From contig WJIN01000136.1 of assembly GCA_014730295.1 (NCBI GenBank), forward strand, positions 1 through 38,925: a DNA stretch of 38,925 nucleotides, in the 5' to 3' direction. The notes beneath the pieces are model-generated. The model was not told where the DNA came from, searched no databases, and was given only the letters and a program-made list of their open reading frames with translations. Made by a program: the position numbers and the translations under genes. This DNA is from Promethearchaeota archaeon. GTDB taxonomy: Archaea; Asgardarchaeota; Lokiarchaeia; Sigynarchaeales; SOKP01. Shown here one piece after another: positions 9,437 to 17,665 of the stretch (position 1 is the stretch's first letter; every line of letters starts with the position of its first letter).

Positions 9437-10120
9437 TTATTGATTATTTTTTTCAGTTAAATCTTCTCTTTTGAAGAGTCGCTTTTTAAGTTTCACCATA
9501 TCCTTATCCTCATCATAGCTAAGTAAGTCTATATTGGCTAATTCATGAATAGCTCTTAGTACCATAGCACCCGTGATACCTGTTGTGTTTTTAATTGTTT
9601 CCCGGCTCATCTCTTCTTGCTCTCCGTGTAAGGTTAAAAGGATTCTGAAGTGGGGCGTTCCTTGCCATATCTCCTCTAATAATACATTATATATAGACAA
9701 TAGAGCCTTTATCCGTTCTATATTAAATTCTTCTTGATCTTCAACAATTTTGGACAGTTTTTCCAGTTCTTTTTTTACTTTTTTATACTCATCTAAAAGT
9801 TTCATCTGCTCAGAAGTGAGATCTCCAATTTTTTGGTCCTTCTCTTGCTTCTCTTTTTCCAGTTGTCGTGTCGCTTCCATCAATTCATCTTTATCTTTTT
9901 CTAATTGGACTTTTTCTTGCTCTAGACTGGTTTTTTCCTCTTCAAGCTGAAGTTTCTCTTGTTCCAAGAGTCGAGTTTCATTACTTAGTTTCTCTTTATC
10001 TTTTTCGAGCTTAACTAATTCTTCTTTGGCGGTGAGAAGAGCGTCTTTAATATTGTCAATAGCATCAATTGTGTCATCAATTACATTAATACTTTTTTTC
10101 TTTTCTATCACTGGTTCCAT
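9437..10120 (-). CDS. Coiled-coil protein with C-terminal winged-helix domain
   Basis: I do not recognise a named family. Residues ~15-135 of 227 form a nearly unbroken, highly charged coiled coil with heptads built on LEKEKxxLE-like repeats. The C-terminal part (about 140-220) looks like a winged helix: ILLTLHGEQEEMSRETI, then NTTGITGAMVLRAIHELAN as a recognition-helix candidate, then a beta wing ending KLKKRLFKRE. An elongated DNA-binding or chromatin-associated protein is the simplest inference. The ATG at 10118-10120 is preceded by GAGGGATC, a partial Shine-Dalgarno. The gene converges with tfb, with a 22-base gap, and diverges from the ATPase gene. Confidence 0.72.
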   Translation of the reverse strand: MEPVIEKKKSINVIDDTIDAIDNIKDALLTAKEELVKLEKDKEKLSNETRLLEQEKLQLEEEKTSLEQEKVQLEKDKDELMEATRQLEKEKQEKDQKIGDLTSEQMKLLDEYKKVKKELEKLSKIVEDQEEFNIERIKALLSIYNVLLEEIWQGTPHFRILLTLHGEQEEMSRETIKNTTGITGAMVLRAIHELANIDLLSYDEDKDMVKLKKRLFKREDLTEKNNQ

Positions 10121-10482
10121 ATATGATCCCTCAAATTATTGATAATTAAAACTAGATTTCTTTGTTATTAATGTCTTATGATTTTTAATTCTAATGTTTG
10201 TAAGACTATTATGATTTTACATTATTTATTCTTTCAATACCTTCTATTTTTAATAAAAGAATAGATTATAAAGATTGAAAAATGGGATATGGTGGAAATG
10301 CTAGCTTATAGCCCTTCTATTTCTAACTTTTAATAAAATCTCTGGGCTTTGGTCAAAATTTTTATTTTATATTCAAAAACTATTTAACAATTGTTTAAAT
10401 AATGAATTTTAAAGTTTTCAGAACTTTTATTATAATAGAAATCAAATCTAATTAAAAATTGAAAATTGGAAAGTGTATTTTA
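10121..10482. other. Divergent intergenic region before the P-type ATPase
   Basis: These 362 AT-rich bases have no supported ORF. They contain the TATA-like TTTAAATA at 10394-10401, overlapping a perfect 10-base palindrome AACAATTGTT at 10386-10395. A second AT-rich stretch, TTATTATAATAG, lies near 10428-10439. Promoters for both flanking genes must be here. The TTG frame opening at 10459 was not accepted as the ATPase start. Confidence 0.5.
10386..10401 (+). promoter_or_regulatory. Candidate TATA box with overlapping palindrome
   Basis: AACAATTGTT is a perfect inverted repeat whose last two bases begin TTTAAATA. A repressor bound here would block TBP. With initiation about 25 bases downstream, the ATPase leader would be about 55 bases. 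Confidence 0.35.
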
Positions 10483-13131
10483 ATGAATGAAATTAAAAAA
10501 CCATACACAAACACAATCGAAGAGATTTCACAAGAATTAGAAGTGGATCCTTCTCAAGGACTCTCTGAAGAAGATTATCAAAATAGATTTGAGAAGTTTG
10601 GGCCAAATAAACTTCAAGAAAAGCGAGAGATCAGCTTTTTAAAGGTTTTATTACACGAAATTTTTGAGCCAATGATTCTTTTATTATTTGGTGTTGGTAT
10701 CGTATATACCATATTCGGATTAGTCTTTGAAGGAGATCCTTTCGATGGAATTACAATATTCGTGATTATCGCGATCTTAGTATTTGTCGAGATATATAAT
10801 GAGTATAGAGCCAAAAAAACGATAGAGTCTCTAAAAGATTTGGCAGTACCAGATGCTACTGTTTTACGGGACGGAAAAATCGAGGAAATTAAACCAGAAA
10901 ATCTCGTTTTGGGGGATGTGGTATACCTAAAAGTAGGAAACCGGGTACCGGCGGATTTAAGATTAACCGAGGCATATGGCCTTCAATTAGATGAATCGGC
11001 TCTAACAGGTGAATCAACACCCGCTACTAAGAATGCTGAAAATACTTTAGGGGAAAAGACTGATTTATTGGAACGCGAAAATATGGCGTTTGCAGGAACA
11101 ACAGTTACACGAGGAAAAGGTAAGGGTATCGTGGTGGCTACAGCAATGAACACCGAATTAGGAAAAATTGCTGGGTTGACAGAAAGCATTAAGGTGCCCA
11201 AGACACCATTACAATTGGCCATGAAACAATTATCATTATGGCTTGTGGGTGTTGCGCTCTTTTTTGCGGTATTAATCCCTATTGTTGGTATTTTTCAAGG
11301 AAAGGATCCATTTGAGATGATATTAACGGGATTAAGTCTTTCTTTTGCAACTGTTCCAGAAGAATTACCCATCATTATCACTGTTGTATTAGCATTAGGT
11401 GCATATTCTTTATCCAAGAATAATGCCTTGGTAAAGTACTTGAAAACAGCTGAGACCTTAGGAAGTGTAACCGTAATTGCAACTGATAAAACCGGTACAC
11501 TTACGAAAAACGATATGAGACTCGCAAAAATATACGCTGATGGAGATACTGTAGAGTTAGATGGTAAAGAATTATCCGAATGTCAAACGCAAGTATTGGA
11601 AATCGGCGCTATGGTAAACGATGTATTAATAGAAAAGGACGGAGATACCCTCTCCTATAAAGGAGACCCTATGGAAATCGCGTTGATCCATGCTGCAGAA
11701 GAAGCCAATATTTCTTATAAGGAATTATCTCAAAAATACAAGTTAACTCAAGAATTCACCTTTGATAATAAGCGCATGATGATGTCTCAGATTTATAAAG
11801 TCAATGGGAATTATACCCTCTTTTTAAAAGGCGCGACAGAGCAAATACTTAACAATGCTCAACAATTTATTTCAGATGGCTCTAAAAAAGATCTTACTGA
11901 AGATATTAGGGAGGAAATCCTCGCCAAAGTAAGAGAAATGGCGGAAAATGGGTTACGAGTATTAGGATTCGCCTTCAAAGAGCTTAATAACCCTGATATC
12001 TCCCAGGAGGAAGCAGAAAAAGACCTTATATTTTGCGGTATTGGGGGATTTATAGACCCTCCGAGAGGAGAGGTAAAAGACGCGATAGAGGAATGCAAAA
12101 GCGCTGGTATTAGGGTTTTGATGATCACAGGTGATTATGAACAGACTGCTCAAGCAATTGGACAAGAGGTGGGAATTGACGCGAGAAAAGTACTTCTTGG
12201 TCGTGAAGTTGAGGAGATGGACAAAGATGGGTTGAAAGGCCGGGTAAATTATATCAATGTATTTGCACGAGCCACTCCTGAACATAAACTCAGGATTGTA
12301 GAAGCACTTAAAGAAAATGGAGAGCAAGTCGCAGTAACAGGGGATGGAATAAACGATGCTCCCGCCTTAAAAAAGGCTGATATAGGAGTCGCGATGGGAA
12401 AAACCGGAACTGATGTTGCCAAAGAAACGGGAGATATGGTCTTATTAGATGATAATTTCGCGACAATTACTTATGCGGTCGAACAAGGAAGGAAATTATA
12501 TGATAATCTTAGAAAAGGTGTTAGATATTATCTTGCGGTAAAAATGGCTCTCATTGTTATATTTCTACTTCCTGTTCTGTTTGGAGTCCAATTACCATTT
12601 GCTCCCATTCAGATCATTCTACTTGAACTCTTTATGGACTTAGCTGCATCTGCTACATTCGTGGTGGAACCGAGTGAGACCGATGTTATGAAATTACCAC
12701 CGCGCGATCCTGAGGCCAAATTTATGGATAAGGAGATGAATTTGGGTATTCTGATGGGTGCTGTTAGTCTGATCGGAGCCGTTTTAATTGTATATTTTAT
12801 TGCTTTGGGGATTCATCCCGACGAGGTTGCCAGAACGATCGCATTTGCGACGTGGATGGTTTCTCATGTCTTGTTAGCATTCAATATGAGAACTATTAGA
12901 GATCCTTTGAAAAAGGTGGGATATCTCTCAAATAAAATGATGATCATCTGGGCATTAGGAGCTATCGGTGTGATGTTCCTCATTGTTTACATTCCACCCC
13001 TTCAAGCTGTATTGAATGTAACAGCAATTGGATTTTTAGACTGGTTATTGATTTTTGGAATTTCAATTGCCTTTAGCTTCTGGATCGAAATAGCGAAAAT
13101 TCTCTCTAAGAAGTATTTCTCAAAAAAATAA
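10483..13131 (+). CDS. P-type cation-transporting ATPase (P2-like)
   Basis: This membrane pump couples ATP hydrolysis to cation transport. The 882-residue protein has an N-terminal cation-ATPase domain (about 1-75), actuator TGES (175-178), and PEELP in membrane helix 4 (292-296). It also has the phosphorylation site DKTGTLT (Asp335), the nucleotide-binding domain with KGA, the hinge TGDGINDAPAL (about 620), and six C-terminal membrane helices. The layout matches Ca2+/Mn2+-type P2 ATPases, and LFMDLAAS in helix 6 keeps an Asp at the SERCA Asp800 position. Helix 5 reads RYYLAVKMAL, with Lys687 where SERCA has Asn768 and Leu where it has Glu771, so the ion is uncertain. The start is the ATG at 10483 behind GGAAAG; an in-frame TTG at 10459 is rejected. 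The downstream neighbour is convergent. Confidence 0.88.
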   Translation: MNEIKKPYTNTIEEISQELEVDPSQGLSEEDYQNRFEKFGPNKLQEKREISFLKVLLHEIFEPMILLLFGVGIVYTIFGLVFEGDPFDGITIFVIIAILVFVEIYNEYRAKKTIESLKDLAVPDATVLRDGKIEEIKPENLVLGDVVYLKVGNRVPADLRLTEAYGLQLDESALTGESTPATKNAENTLGEKTDLLERENMAFAGTTVTRGKGKGIVVATAMNTELGKIAGLTESIKVPKTPLQLAMKQLSLWLVGVALFFAVLIPIVGIFQGKDPFEMILTGLSLSFATVPEELPIIITVVLALGAYSLSKNNALVKYLKTAETLGSVTVIATDKTGTLTKNDMRLAKIYADGDTVELDGKELSECQTQVLEIGAMVNDVLIEKDGDTLSYKGDPMEIALIHAAEEANISYKELSQKYKLTQEFTFDNKRMMMSQIYKVNGNYTLFLKGATEQILNNAQQFISDGSKKDLTEDIREEILAKVREMAENGLRVLGFAFKELNNPDISQEEAEKDLIFCGIGGFIDPPRGEVKDAIEECKSAGIRVLMITGDYEQTAQAIGQEVGIDARKVLLGREVEEMDKDGLKGRVNYINVFARATPEHKLRIVEALKENGEQVAVTGDGINDAPALKKADIGVAMGKTGTDVAKETGDMVLLDDNFATITYAVEQGRKLYDNLRKGVRYYLAVKMALIVIFLLPVLFGVQLPFAPIQIILLELFMDLAASATFVVEPSETDVMKLPPRDPEAKFMDKEMNLGILMGAVSLIGAVLIVYFIALGIHPDEVARTIAFATWMVSHVLLAFNMRTIRDPLKKVGYLSNKMMIIWALGAIGVMFLIVYIPPLQAVLNVTAIGFLDWLLIFGISIAFSFWIEIAKILSKKYFSKK

Positions 13132-13160
13132 TTACCTTCTTTTCTTATTTTATTTTTCTT

Positions 13161-14429
13161 TCATTTTTCTTTCTGTCTATTCCATAAGAGGATTAAAAAT
13201 ATCAGAACTTCTGTAGCTTTTTGTAATGCGATTTTTGGAATATATTCTTTTTTGGAATGAAACAGCATCCCACCAGTAAATAGGTTAGGGGCTGGTATTC
13301 CATTTTTGCTTAAGTGTGCACCATCTGTTCCACCTCTAATGGAATGGATGATTGGTTCTAACTCCGCCATTCGAATTGCTTCTTCAGCAAGTTCAATTAC
13401 CTTGGAATCGCTTTCTATATAATTTACCATATTTTCATACTGATGTTCTTTCTCTAAAATTATTTCGAGCCCCTCATATTTCCTCTCATAGAGAGTTTTT
13501 AGGATTTCTAGATATTTAAATCGAGTTAAATTTTCTTCTTCCTCGAAGTCTCGTAAGAACAGAATTGCTTCCGAAACTTCTGGTGTTCCATTTAACGATA
13601 TCAAATGATAAAATCCTTCTCTCCCTTCGGTATTACGGGGGGTTTCAAGTTCCGGGAGATCGCTTAGGTATTGTGCTGCTATATAAACTGAATTAATCAT
13701 TAATCCTTTAGCATAACCGGGATGAACATTTAATCCTTTGAAATGTATTTTGACCTTCCATGCATCAAAACATTCAAACTCTAATTCTCCGAGTTTAGAT
13801 CCGTCGACGGTGTAACAAACTTTAGGTAATTTGGACATATCGATTTTTTCAGTACCCATTCCTAATTCTTCATCGGGAAAAAAACAAACTACAATAGGAC
13901 CATGTTTTAATTGATTAAATGTAGAGAGAATATCACATAGGGTGATTATTTCCGCTATTCCCGCCTTATCATCCGCTCCAAGTAAAGTATCGCCTTTCGA
14001 AGTAATAATATCTTCTCCAATATACTCATTTAATTCGGGTGAATCTTCTTGAGAAAGGGTCAAATTTTCATTTCTTTCGAATTTGATTTTTCCCCCCTCA
14101 TAGTTGGAATGTATTGTGGGTTTTACACCTTTTCCACTAACAGAAGGTGCAGTATCTAAATGAGCAATTAGTCCTATTGCTTGGGATTTTTCGCATCCAT
14201 CAGATGGAGGCAATTGAGCATAAACATATCCATATTTGTCATGGATAATATTTTTTAATCCTATATTTGTAAGCTCTTTGACTAAAACTTTTCCAAAATG
14301 GACCTGCTCTTGAGTTGAAGGGAAAGAGTCTGAATCTTCTTTTGAGTGAGAGTCTATTTGAACATATTTAAGAAATCTATTCGTTACCCGTTCAGCAATA
14401 TACTGCTTTATTTGATTTGTTAATTTCAT
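13161..14429 (-). CDS. pepT: Peptidase T-like tripeptide aminopeptidase (M20B)
   Basis: Peptidase T removes the N-terminal residue of tripeptides in the cytoplasm using two zinc ions. The 422-residue protein shows the M20 metal ligands in order: His90 in AHLDTAP with Asp92, the bridging Asp153 in GADDKAGIAEI, and Glu187-Glu188 in PDEELGMG. VDGSKLGELEFECFDA matches the PepT lid-domain entry. IRGGTDGAHLSKNGIPAPN, followed by FTGG and FHSKKEY, is the C-terminal PepT signature. The start is ATG at 14427-14429; no Shine-Dalgarno is obvious. It lies 20 bases downstream of the crotonase gene on the same strand, so the two are probably cotranscribed, and it converges with the ATPase gene. Confidence 0.92.
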   Translation of the reverse strand: MKLTNQIKQYIAERVTNRFLKYVQIDSHSKEDSDSFPSTQEQVHFGKVLVKELTNIGLKNIIHDKYGYVYAQLPPSDGCEKSQAIGLIAHLDTAPSVSGKGVKPTIHSNYEGGKIKFERNENLTLSQEDSPELNEYIGEDIITSKGDTLLGADDKAGIAEIITLCDILSTFNQLKHGPIVVCFFPDEELGMGTEKIDMSKLPKVCYTVDGSKLGELEFECFDAWKVKIHFKGLNVHPGYAKGLMINSVYIAAQYLSDLPELETPRNTEGREGFYHLISLNGTPEVSEAILFLRDFEEEENLTRFKYLEILKTLYERKYEGLEIILEKEHQYENMVNYIESDSKVIELAEEAIRMAELEPIIHSIRGGTDGAHLSKNGIPAPNLFTGGMLFHSKKEYIPKIALQKATEVLIFLILLWNRQKEK

Positions 14430-14449
14430 TTCTATTATTAAAGAATTCG

Positions 14450-15265
14450 TTAGCGTCCAATAAATTTTGGATCGCGTTTTTCTTGAAAGGATTTCATTCC
14501 TTCTCCAAAATCCTTTGTTGCAATATTTTTACAATAGAGTTTGAATTCATGCTTTAGGGAGGGAAAGAAATCATTTCGCAGAGAATAATTTAACATGCTT
14601 TTATTATATCCCAAACATTTAGTAGGCATTTTTGCTATTCCTTCAACAAATTCCGTTGATTTTGATTCAAACTCCTTTTCAGGAAAATAATCTGTGATTA
14701 GTCCAATTTCATATGCTTTTTTCGCATTGAGGTGTTTACCAGTCAAAATAATCTCTGTAGCTCTCCCAAAGCCAACAATCCGCGGAAGAAGCCAGCTTCC
14801 TCCACTCATTACACATATAGCCCGTGAAGCGCGATGATCCCCTATTTCCAAGTTATCTGCTGCGATTCTGAAATCACATGCTAAAGCTAGATCAAATCCC
14901 GCACCTAAACAATATCCTTCCAATAGTGCGATTACAGGTTTCTGAATTTTTCTAATTAATCTTACCATCCGTTGATGGGGAAGTTGCGATCCATCTTCTA
15001 ATGGTTTAAATTTAATCCCTTCAGGTCCCATTCTCTGTAAATCATCACCAGAACAAAAGCAGTTCCCAGCACCTCTAATTGCAATAATTCTAATTTTCCT
15101 ATTTTTCATAGATTTTTCTAAAACATCTACAATCTCCATAATTAACTGATAGTTTAGGGCGTTTAATCTTTGGGGACGGTTTAATATAATCTCTCTTATT
15201 CCTTTTTTGTGACTTGCTAGAATATATTCATAGTTATTAATTGAGATGAAATTCAACTCCAACAT
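14450..15265 (-). CDS. Enoyl-CoA hydratase/isomerase (crotonase) family enzyme
   Basis: Crotonase-fold enzymes act on acyl-CoA thioesters. The 271-residue protein carries the fold's hallmarks: IILNRPQRLNALN near the N-terminus and oxyanion-hole segment FCSGDDLQRM (about 69-78). It also has the CoA-site stretch LLEGYCLGAGFDLALACDFR and the GGSWLLPRIVGFGRATEII segment. Glu of ATEIILTG matches crotonase Glu164. The position of the other catalytic Glu (Glu144) seems to be Arg in DHRASRAICVMSGG by eye. The protein may therefore not be a standard 2-enoyl-CoA hydratase. Hydratases or hydrolases of aromatic or alicyclic acyl-CoA degradation are an alternative. Start ATG is at 15263-15265. Peptidase T follows after 20 bases. 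Confidence 0.85.
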   Translation of the reverse strand: MLELNFISINNYEYILASHKKGIREIILNRPQRLNALNYQLIMEIVDVLEKSMKNRKIRIIAIRGAGNCFCSGDDLQRMGPEGIKFKPLEDGSQLPHQRMVRLIRKIQKPVIALLEGYCLGAGFDLALACDFRIAADNLEIGDHRASRAICVMSGGSWLLPRIVGFGRATEIILTGKHLNAKKAYEIGLITDYFPEKEFESKSTEFVEGIAKMPTKCLGYNKSMLNYSLRNDFFPSLKHEFKLYCKNIATKDFGEGMKSFQEKRDPKFIGR

Positions 15266-15359
15266 TCATTATAATACCAAGGATTTGTATATATAATAAA
15301 GATTATTCTTCCAAAGGTATAATTAGAATACTAAGAAAAAAGGAAAAAAAAATATTTGA

Positions 15360-16049
15360 TTACCAAATTTGAAACATCTCATCTAATTTGAGGCCATAAA
15401 CAATGAGGTAAGGTATTAATAAGTCTAATACGCCTTGCCAAAGATTTATGAGTGGTGCCCCAACTAAAATCGCAGTCATTCCCGTTACGCCAGGCAATCC
15501 CAGAAATTCTAGAGTTATAGTATTAAGTAGAAATGAATATATCGTTGTAAAAACAAGTATATTAAGGATAACCATAACAATAATTCTTAATAAAAGTCCT
15601 AAAGCTCCAAACATTATGTAGTTTCTTGGTCTTTTTAATTTTCTACTGTTTTTGACAGCCGCTTTCCTTTTATATAATCTTAAGGCAATTATAGCCACTA
15701 TTAGTGTGCTTAAGGTTGCCGCCGCTTTCATAGAAGGTCCAACCCAAGTAGTTGGATCGAATGGCATTAATCCAACTGTACCTATCAATGTGGTAAAAAT
15801 GCCGGCTCTAATGCCAAATAAAAGAAATGCGGTAATCCAAATAATTGAAATTGGATCCACTATTGCAATGAACCAGCCTGCGATTCTAGGAATGGAGGGC
15901 GCTAAAAAAGCCCCAATTATAATTGAAAGAGCTCCAAAAATAGCCGAACCTGCTACTTCTAAAGTTCTTGCTGCTTTTTCAGAAATTATCGCTTCTTTTT
16001 CCTCCTCGTCATTTTTCAAATTCATTAGAGTTCCTGATTTTTCCGTCAT
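15360..16049 (-). CDS. Polytopic membrane protein resembling ECF-transporter substrate-binding (S) components
   Basis: About six hydrophobic helices follow a short charged N-terminus. GALSIIIGAFLAPSIPR, the second and third helices around IIWITAFLLFGIRAGIFTTL, and a loop with GLMPFDPTTWVGPSMKAAA resemble the ECF S-component fold used for vitamin uptake. No ECF ATPase or T component is nearby, and archaeal S components can share a distant module. Substrate is not readable. The frame is open from an ATG at 16094, but the first 15 residues look like translated upstream DNA. A TATA-like TTAAATAT (reverse strand, about 16098-16105) would start RNA inside them, so the ATG at 16049 is preferred. A further ATG at 16025 is possible. 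Confidence 0.6.
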   Translation of the reverse strand: MTEKSGTLMNLKNDEEEKEAIISEKAARTLEVAGSAIFGALSIIIGAFLAPSIPRIAGWFIAIVDPISIIWITAFLLFGIRAGIFTTLIGTVGLMPFDPTTWVGPSMKAAATLSTLIVAIIALRLYKRKAAVKNSRKLKRPRNYIMFGALGLLLRIIVMVILNILVFTTIYSFLLNTITLEFLGLPGVTGMTAILVGAPLINLWQGVLDLLIPYLIVYGLKLDEMFQIW

Positions 16050-16301
16050 TTTTCTAAAATAATTTATATTTACTTGTATTGAGTAAACCTGCATTAGATA
16101 TTTAATTGATGGGTAGTATGGATAATATAACTTATGTTAATATGATTGATTTTGACGAAGTATAGAAACCAAATTATAATGACAATCAATAATTTTTATG
16201 TTAGAACAATATTTAAGTACATAAATTAACCGACTCTAAATGGTGATTCTCATTTATAATTTTAGTAATTACTCAGTAATGAGTAATTATTTGCAAAAAT
16301 A

Positions 16302-17660
16302 TTATTTTAGAATATTCTTCTCTCTCGCAGTAAGATCTAACCAATCACTGATTTCTTTCAAGTTACGCCTGGACACTCCTGCTAACACCTTTAAAAACGG
16401 AATAAAATCTCGTACTGCTTCAGTTTGAGAGATTTCATATTCTTGCCGTATTTTTTGGTATAAACTCCGTTCTGATGCATTTAAAGACATTCCCCCCGAA
16501 GAACTATAACGCGGGAAACTCACGGGCCTAAATCCTGTGGAATGACTCTTTTTTTGAGTAAGCACGACTCCGCCTGCGAATAAGTCATAAAAATACGGCA
16601 ACAAAGACCATTCCATATTTCGACGAATTCTGCCAAACACTTCATCCGCAACCGCTAAATTTTCATATGCTTCTTTTAATTCATCCTTGTAGGTAATGAA
16701 TGAAGGAATATTTTGATTAACCCACTTATATAAAAAGTTATAATCCACATCTGATTTATCTGTAAGAGCTTGTGCTTCATTTAATGAGTGTACTTTTTGG
16801 AATAAATCGCGAATGAGTCCAAAAATCTCTTCTGTAGAATCTCTGTGTAGTGAGTAAATCATTTCCTTTTTTTCTTCAGCAGCTTTTCCCTCTCCCTTAC
16901 TTAGTGCTTGAAGATCATTTATCACACCTCGCAGATCACCTGCATTTTTATCAATAATAAGCTCTAAATCTTCTTCGGTTATATTTGTGATTTTTTCATT
17001 TTTGATTATCTTACCCGCGATTTTAAGCACTTTTTCTTTTGGAAGAGGATGGACTTCATAGCGAGGAATCATATTATATAACGATTGAAGATTAGATTTA
17101 TAATCATTAGCGCACATTATAATAGGAAATTGTGTCTCTTTGACTAAGTCGAGTATTGCAGGTACCGCTCCTCTGTCCTTGGTCCCGTAGATACCATCAA
17201 TTTCATCCACAAGTAGTAATTTTTTCTTTTTTTCCGTAATAAAATCCATTATCCCACGGGATTTAGAGGTTTCCTTAAGTTTTGCTTCCAAGCTCTCTCG
17301 AGTGCGCGTATCTGAAGCGTTCGTCTCAATTACTTCCATATTTAGATCATTTGCGAGTGCATAGACTATTGAGGTTTTTCCTATTCCCGGCTTTCCCTCC
17401 AGTAAAACAGCAGCCTTCTCTGGAGGTAAACTCACTTCCTCTTTTTGCTGTTTTTCGGTAGCTGTTCTATTAAACGCCCGAATTTTCTTGTTTTTTTTGT
17501 TTATCTTTTCGATTTCTGTAAAGAATGATTTAACAAATTCAGTTAAATGTTCCGCCAAATTTACCCTCTGCCTACCCAATTTTGCAGAAGGAAGCGCCAT
17601 ATCTTTTATAGATTTTGGCCTGTATTTCTCAACCCATGGTTCTTTGGAACTTTCAGACAT
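16302..17660 (-). CDS. rfcL: Replication factor C large subunit (RfcL)
   Basis: RfcL is part of the clamp loader that opens PCNA and places it on primed DNA. The N-terminus has the RFC box WVEKYRPKSIKDM (9-21). AAA+ motifs are Walker A GKPGIGKT (89-96), NASD (114-117) and Walker B LLLVDEID (148-155), followed by the lid and a C-terminal helical domain. The stretch between the RFC box and Walker A is about 25 residues longer than I expect and is Lys-rich. The C-terminus ends LTAREKNILK with no Qxx(L/I)xxFF PCNA-binding box, which many archaeal RfcL proteins carry. The ATG at 17660 is preferred; a GTG at 17669 would overlap the upstream stop in a GTGA. The gene is last in the RFC cluster. Confidence 0.92.
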   Translation of the reverse strand: MSESSKEPWVEKYRPKSIKDMALPSAKLGRQRVNLAEHLTEFVKSFFTEIEKINKKNKKIRAFNRTATEKQQKEEVSLPPEKAAVLLEGKPGIGKTSIVYALANDLNMEVIETNASDTRTRESLEAKLKETSKSRGIMDFITEKKKKLLLVDEIDGIYGTKDRGAVPAILDLVKETQFPIIMCANDYKSNLQSLYNMIPRYEVHPLPKEKVLKIAGKIIKNEKITNITEEDLELIIDKNAGDLRGVINDLQALSKGEGKAAEEKKEMIYSLHRDSTEEIFGLIRDLFQKVHSLNEAQALTDKSDVDYNFLYKWVNQNIPSFITYKDELKEAYENLAVADEVFGRIRRNMEWSLLPYFYDLFAGGVVLTQKKSHSTGFRPVSFPRYSSSGGMSLNASERSLYQKIRQEYEISQTEAVRDFIPFLKVLAGVSRRNLKEISDWLDLTAREKNILK

Positions 17661-17665
17661 TTTCT

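Noticed and set aside
10459..10482. TTG start that would extend the P-type ATPase by 8 residues
   Set aside because: The ATG at 10483 follows GGAAAG at a suitable distance and starts with a typical MNEIKK; the upstream residues look like translated leader.
16240..16428. 62-codon plus-strand frame
   Set aside because: It overlaps the C-terminal coding end of rfcL on the other strand and is AT-rich leader sequence elsewhere.
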